Assembly: GCF_003469205.1 (NCBI RefSeq)
Contig: NZ_QSIN01000010.1
Coordinates: 45,029-79,038 of the forward strand
Direction of reading: 5' to 3'
Source: Collinsella sp. AM33-4BH
GTDB lineage: Bacteria > Actinomycetota > Coriobacteriia > Coriobacteriales > Coriobacteriaceae
Length of the DNA stretch: 34,010 bases
The translations under genes were made by a program, and so were the position numbers. How positions within the stretch are numbered: position 1 is the first letter of the stretch; each line of letters starts with the position of its first letter. Below are positions 33,270 through 34,010 of the stretch, piece after piece. The notes under the pieces were generated by a model, which saw only the letters and a program-made list of their open reading frames with translations, had not been told where the DNA came from and searched no databases.

Positions 33270-34010
33270 TTTAGTCTGCTGGCCGCGCAGCGGCCAGCTT
33301 TAAACCACCCGCTACGCGGGTGGAGACAAACGGCTTTACAAAGCCACCCCTCCGACCGATATTGACGATTGTTCAGGCCGTCAAGAATTCGAGTCGAAGG
33401 GGTGGTCGCCATGGCCCAGAAGGCCTACAGCCTTTCCCACACGAAGTGGATGTGCAAGTACCACATCGTGTTCACGCCGAAGTATAGGCGCAAAGTGATC
33501 TACAACCAAATCAGGAGCGACATAGGGGAGATCCTCAGGAAGCTGTGCGAGTACAAGGGGATCGAGATAATCGAGGGGCACCTGATGCCCGACCACGTGC
33601 ACGTGCTGCTGGCGATCCCGCCGAAGTACAGCGTCGCGAGCGTCATGGGCTACCTGAAGGGGAAGAGCTCGCTGATGATATTCGACAGGCACGCCAACCT
33701 CAAGTACAAGTTCGGCAACAGGAAGTTCTGGGCGGAGGGCTACTACGTGTCCACCGTCGGCCTGAACGAGGCGACGATCGCCAAGTACATCAGGGAGCAG
33801 GAGTCCCACGACATCGCACTGGACAAGCTGAGCGTGAAGGAGTACGAGGACCCCTTCAAGAGGGGGTGATGCCGCCGGTTCGACCGGCGCGCCACGGGTC
33901 AAGATGCACTAGGCCTGGACGAAGTCCGGGCCCGCGCCTTTAGACGCGAGCCCGGGGCCCGTGGGTTATACCCTAAGAGCAAACCACCCTTTTTAAGGGT
34001 GGTTCTGATT
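33270..34010 (+). mobile_element. IS200-type insertion sequence (extent approximate)
   Basis: A single-gene IS200/IS605-family element with tnpA only. Left-end hairpins: GCTGGCCGC / GCGGCCAGC (33278-33298, 3-base loop) and CCACCCGC / GCGGGTGG (33305-33323). Right-end hairpin: AACCACCCTT / AAGGGTGGTT (33982-34004). AAACCACCC occurs at both ends (33302-33310, 33981-33989), in line with subterminal recognition hairpins. The outer borders are not fixed, and the right end may lie at or beyond the window edge. Confidence 0.7.
33411..33869 (+). CDS. tnpA: IS200/IS605-family transposase TnpA (Y1 HUH)
   Basis: A 152-residue, apparently intact Y1 transposase. The HUH motif is His62 and His64 in MPDHVHVLL; the catalytic tyrosine is Tyr126 and the metal-binding glutamine Gln130 in YIREQ, with the same spacing as in IS608 TnpA. 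Other family blocks: YHIVFTPKYRRKV (17-29), VMGYLKGKSS and FWAEGYYVSTVG. It moves single-stranded copies by a 5'-phosphotyrosine intermediate without target duplication. The frame opens 14 codons earlier, but ATG 33411 with AAGGGG upstream gives the usual N-terminus. The stop is followed by 140 bp of structured right-end DNA. No tnpB is seen. Confidence 0.93.
   Translation: MAQKAYSLSHTKWMCKYHIVFTPKYRRKVIYNQIRSDIGEILRKLCEYKGIEIIEGHLMPDHVHVLLAIPPKYSVASVMGYLKGKSSLMIFDRHANLKYKFGNRKFWAEGYYVSTVGLNEATIAKYIREQESHDIALDKLSVKEYEDPFKRG

Overview
The window is a piece of a high-GC chromosome with compact, mostly intergenic-terminated operons. Gene content (a GlnR-type OmpR regulator beside glnA, a Streptococcus-like DhuI/DhuD uronate route, multidomain sortase-anchored pilins, DUF559-like nuclease genes) and style point to a gut Actinomycetota of the class Coriobacteriia, most likely Collinsella or a close relative. 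The taxon is an inference; no rRNA or marker tree was available. No tRNA, rRNA or CRISPR array was seen.

Left part (1-8.5 kb): unsaturated uronate catabolism. An RpiB-fold isomerase (DhuI-like) and an SDR dehydrogenase (DhuD/KduD-like) form a minus-strand operon divergent from a GntR/FCD regulator. After an unrelated AlbA_2/ATPase regulator gene and a YczE-like membrane protein come KDPG aldolase (kdgA) and KDG kinase (kdgK), divergent from a LacI-family regulator. Together the four enzymes take the 4-deoxy-5-hexulose uronate released from glycosaminoglycans or pectin to pyruvate and glyceraldehyde-3-phosphate. The lyases, hydrolase and transporter are not in the window.

Middle part (8.5-25.6 kb): a RelB/DinJ-nucleotidyltransferase fusion with a 14-codon stump where a partner gene would be expected; glnA followed by a GlnR-like regulator; a lower-GC three-gene insert encoding a secreted papain-like protease and two small exported proteins; an HtrA protease; ligA; a MATE transporter; a PD-(D/E)XK-like gene bracketed by two copies of a 65-bp palindromic repeat; moaA and a moaC-mobB fusion for molybdenum cofactor synthesis; an MFS transporter; and a Cof-type HAD phosphatase. 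Two families of dispersed palindromic repeats sit between these genes.

Right part (25.6-34 kb): a three-gene surface locus. A 1145-residue beta-helix protein with pilin isopeptide domains, a minor pilin and a backbone pilin each carry a C-terminal sorting signal (LPLSG, MPSTG, LPLTG). The first gene contains a run of nine G and the leader before the backbone pilin a run of ten C. Both tracts are placed so that slippage would change expression, which suggests a phase-variable pilus. No sortase gene is present before the window ends in an IS200-type insertion sequence.

Most attractive leads: the two homopolymer tracts in the pilus locus, the antitoxin-nucleotidyltransferase fusion with a truncated partner, the 65-bp repeats around the nuclease-like gene, and the paired operators at the AlbA_2 gene.
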